NCBI GenBank assembly: GCA_021778875.1
Contig: JAJYBT010000100.1
Span: 1-7,527, forward strand
From: Acidobacteriota bacterium
Lineage (GTDB): Bacteria; Acidobacteriota; Terriglobia; Terriglobales; Acidobacteriaceae
Direction: 5' to 3'
DNA: 7,527 bases
In this document: piece by piece, positions 6,245-7,527 of the stretch
How positions within the stretch are numbered: the first letter of the stretch is position 1
How the letters are laid out: the number at the start of each line of letters is the position of its first letter
Made by a program: the position numbers and the translations under genes
The notes under the pieces: generated by a model
Seen by the model: only the letters and a program-made list of their open reading frames with translations
The model's database searches: none
Told to the model about the DNA's origin: nothing

Positions 6245-7366
6245 TTACCGGGAAGAGGAAACTGCCTCATGCAGGGCATCGGCCACCAGCTGCTGTTGTC
6301 CGGGTGTAATGCGGTTGAAAAAGGGCAGGGCAAGCGTTTGCCGGGCCACCGATTCCGTGATCGGCCATGCGTCAGCAGACGTGCCGGCGATGGCTCGCCA
6401 GGCGGGCTGCAGGTGGATGGGCGCGAAGTAGCGCCCGGTGGCGATGCCGCGCTCGGCAAGGGCAGCCCGAGTGCGCTCGCGGTCCACATTGTGGGGCAGG
6501 CGAACCACATAGACGAACCAGCTGATGGTTCGACGCGGAACCGTGAGTTGCGGCAGTTCCAGACGGGGAATCGAAGCCAGCAGGGCATGGTAGCGCTCTG
6601 CCGCTTCGCGGCGCATGCGGAGCATCTCTTCCAGGCGGGCGAGCTGCACACGGCCGAGCGCGCAGGCCAGATCGGAAAGGCGGTAGTTGTAACCGATTTC
6701 AGCGTGGTCAAGCCAATCGGCGGAGGGCGCGCGGCCCTGGTTGCGCAGCAGGCGCAGGCGGTCCGCATGGCCTGCGTTCCGGGCAAGGACGGCGCCGCCT
6801 TCCCCGGTGGTGAGCTGCTTGTTGGGATAGAAGCCGAAGACTGCGAGGTCTCCGAAGCTGCCTGCGCGCCGGCCATCAAACTCGGCTCCCATGGCTTCGC
6901 ATGCGTCCTCTATCAGGGCAAGGTGATGGCGACGGGCGATGTCCGCAAAGGCGTCCATCTCTGCCGGGACGCCAAAGGTATGCACCAGAAGAATGGCCCG
7001 CGTGCGCGGCGTAATTGCTGCTTCGACGGCGTTGGGATCGAGATTCAGCGTGACGGGATCAATCTCCGCGAAGACCGGTGTGGCGCGCACCTGCAGCACC
7101 GTGTTGGCAACAGCCACAAATGCGAAGGAGGGCACGATGACCTCGTCGCCTTCTCCAATGCCAAGCGTTAGCAGCGCCAGATGCAGCCCGGCGGTGCCGG
7201 AGCTGACCGCAACGGCATGTGGAACCGCGTGATAAGCGGCGAGTGCCTGCTCAAAGGCATGCAGTTCCGGCCCCAGGCTGAGCTGAGGCGTGCGCAGCAC
7301 GGCGGTGACGGCTGCGATTTCGGCCTCAGTAATATCGGGCGAAGAGAGTGGAATGGACGGGTTCAT
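6245..7366 (-). CDS. DegT/DnrJ/EryC1/StrS-family PLP-dependent sugar aminotransferase
   Basis: A 373-residue pyridoxal-phosphate enzyme predicted to transfer an amino group from glutamate to a keto group of a nucleotide-linked sugar, giving an amino sugar for a surface glycan. Family marks in order: PQLSLGPELHAFEQALAAY at 27-45, the cofactor phosphate-binding SSGTAGLH at 55-62, VPSFAFVA at 78-85, IEDACEAMGAEFDGRRAGSFGD at 152-173 (D154 contacts the PLP ring nitrogen), the cofactor lysine K183 in FYPNKQLTTGEGG at 179-191, and GYNYRLSDLACALGRVQL at 225-242. Length is normal. The ATG overlaps the preceding epimerase-like stop codon as ATGA, with AGAGG (7375-7371) as ribosome site, so translation is probably coupled. 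The sugar cannot be decided from sequence; a 2-epimerase partner points to an N-acetylhexosamine-derived product. Confidence 0.92.
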   Translation of the reverse strand: MNPSIPLSSPDITEAEIAAVTAVLRTPQLSLGPELHAFEQALAAYHAVPHAVAVSSGTAGLHLALLTLGIGEGDEVIVPSFAFVAVANTVLQVRATPVFAEIDPVTLNLDPNAVEAAITPRTRAILLVHTFGVPAEMDAFADIARRHHLALIEDACEAMGAEFDGRRAGSFGDLAVFGFYPNKQLTTGEGGAVLARNAGHADRLRLLRNQGRAPSADWLDHAEIGYNYRLSDLACALGRVQLARLEEMLRMRREAAERYHALLASIPRLELPQLTVPRRTISWFVYVVRLPHNVDRERTRAALAERGIATGRYFAPIHLQPAWRAIAGTSADAWPITESVARQTLALPFFNRITPGQQQLVADALHEAVSSSR

Positions 7367-7527
7367 GCATCCTCTGCCGCGACGGGGACCGGCCGTTTGA
7401 TGAGAAGTCCATCCAGCGGAACCGTGGTGAGCACGCGGGCGATTGTGGTTGCCGCCGTTCCGTCGCCGTAGGGGTTTTTCATCTCGCGCAGGCCTGCTCG
7501 GAGCTCCGGCGCCAGTGCGCGATGGAT
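7363..7527 (-). CDS. C-terminal end of a UDP-N-acetylglucosamine 2-epimerase-like protein (5' part outside window)
   Basis: Only the last 54 residues are visible, in frame from the window edge. The segment MKNPYGDGTAATTIARVL matches the C-terminal NPYGDG-A---I motif of UDP-GlcNAc 2-epimerases (WecB/NeuC type), which interconvert UDP-GlcNAc and UDP-ManNAc or hydrolyse the product to ManNAc. The final helix and tail (VPLDGLLIKRPVPVAAEDA) fit the end of such proteins. The catalytic residues lie outside the window, so hydrolysing and non-hydrolysing types cannot be told apart. The stop codon overlaps the aminotransferase start by four bases. Confidence 0.8.
   Translation of the reverse strand: MHRALAPELRAGLREMKNPYGDGTAATTIARVLTTVPLDGLLIKRPVPVAAEDA

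Noticed and set aside
6269..7171. 300-codon plus-strand open frame opposite the aminotransferase
   Set aside because: The opposite strand encodes a full-length, motif-complete aminotransferase; this frame shows no protein family pattern.
1..7527. Search for mobile elements, tRNA, CRISPR repeats, toxin-antitoxin or phage-defence genes
   Set aside because: No transposase, integrase, tRNA T-loop context, regularly spaced repeats or defence-type domains were seen; the genes are ordinary metabolic, RNA-processing and glycan functions.

Overview
This is a GC-rich bacterial chromosomal window carrying eight protein-coding regions, two of them cut by the window edges. The gene set (RNase J, DapD, a single-domain secreted GH18 enzyme, and nucleotide-sugar genes) and the sequence style are compatible with a soil-type bacterium. 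My best guess is Acidobacteriota (Terriglobia/Acidobacteriaceae), but that rests on family resemblance from memory, not on a marker gene. No rRNA, tRNA, CRISPR array, insertion sequence, integrase or phage gene was seen.

Layout. Bases 1-1607 (minus) hold nearly all of a ribonuclease J gene; its last roughly 20 codons lie beyond the left edge. A 167-bp divergent intergenic region separates it from two plus-strand genes: a small VOC/PhnB-like protein (1775-2194) and an exported GH18 chitinase-like glycosidase (2305-3474). The glycosidase gene converges, across only 15 bp, on a long minus-strand series. In transcription order from the right edge this series is: the last 54 codons of a UDP-GlcNAc 2-epimerase-like gene; a DegT/DnrJ/EryC1/StrS sugar aminotransferase overlapping it by 4 bp; a 356-bp non-coding gap (338 bp if the small gene starts at an upstream TTG) with a candidate terminator and a candidate promoter; a small unrecognised protein (5550-5888); dapD (4558-5406); and a Gfo/Idh/MocA-family oxidoreductase (3490-4488).

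Function. The epimerase and aminotransferase are almost certainly co-translated. They look like the downstream end of an operon making an amino sugar for a surface glycan. DapD belongs to the succinylase branch of lysine and meso-diaminopimelate synthesis. The oxidoreductase lies 69 bp behind it on the same strand and may be co-transcribed, but nothing links it to lysine synthesis. RNase J is an mRNA and rRNA processing nuclease. The GH18 enzyme keeps all the family's usual catalytic residues and has a signal peptide.

I see no clearly new multi-gene system. The observations most worth a second look are the small unrecognised protein at 5550-5888 with its own apparent promoter, a glycine in DapD where E. 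coli-type enzymes have a proposed catalytic glutamate, and a glycine in the oxidoreductase where many relatives have an active-site aspartate.
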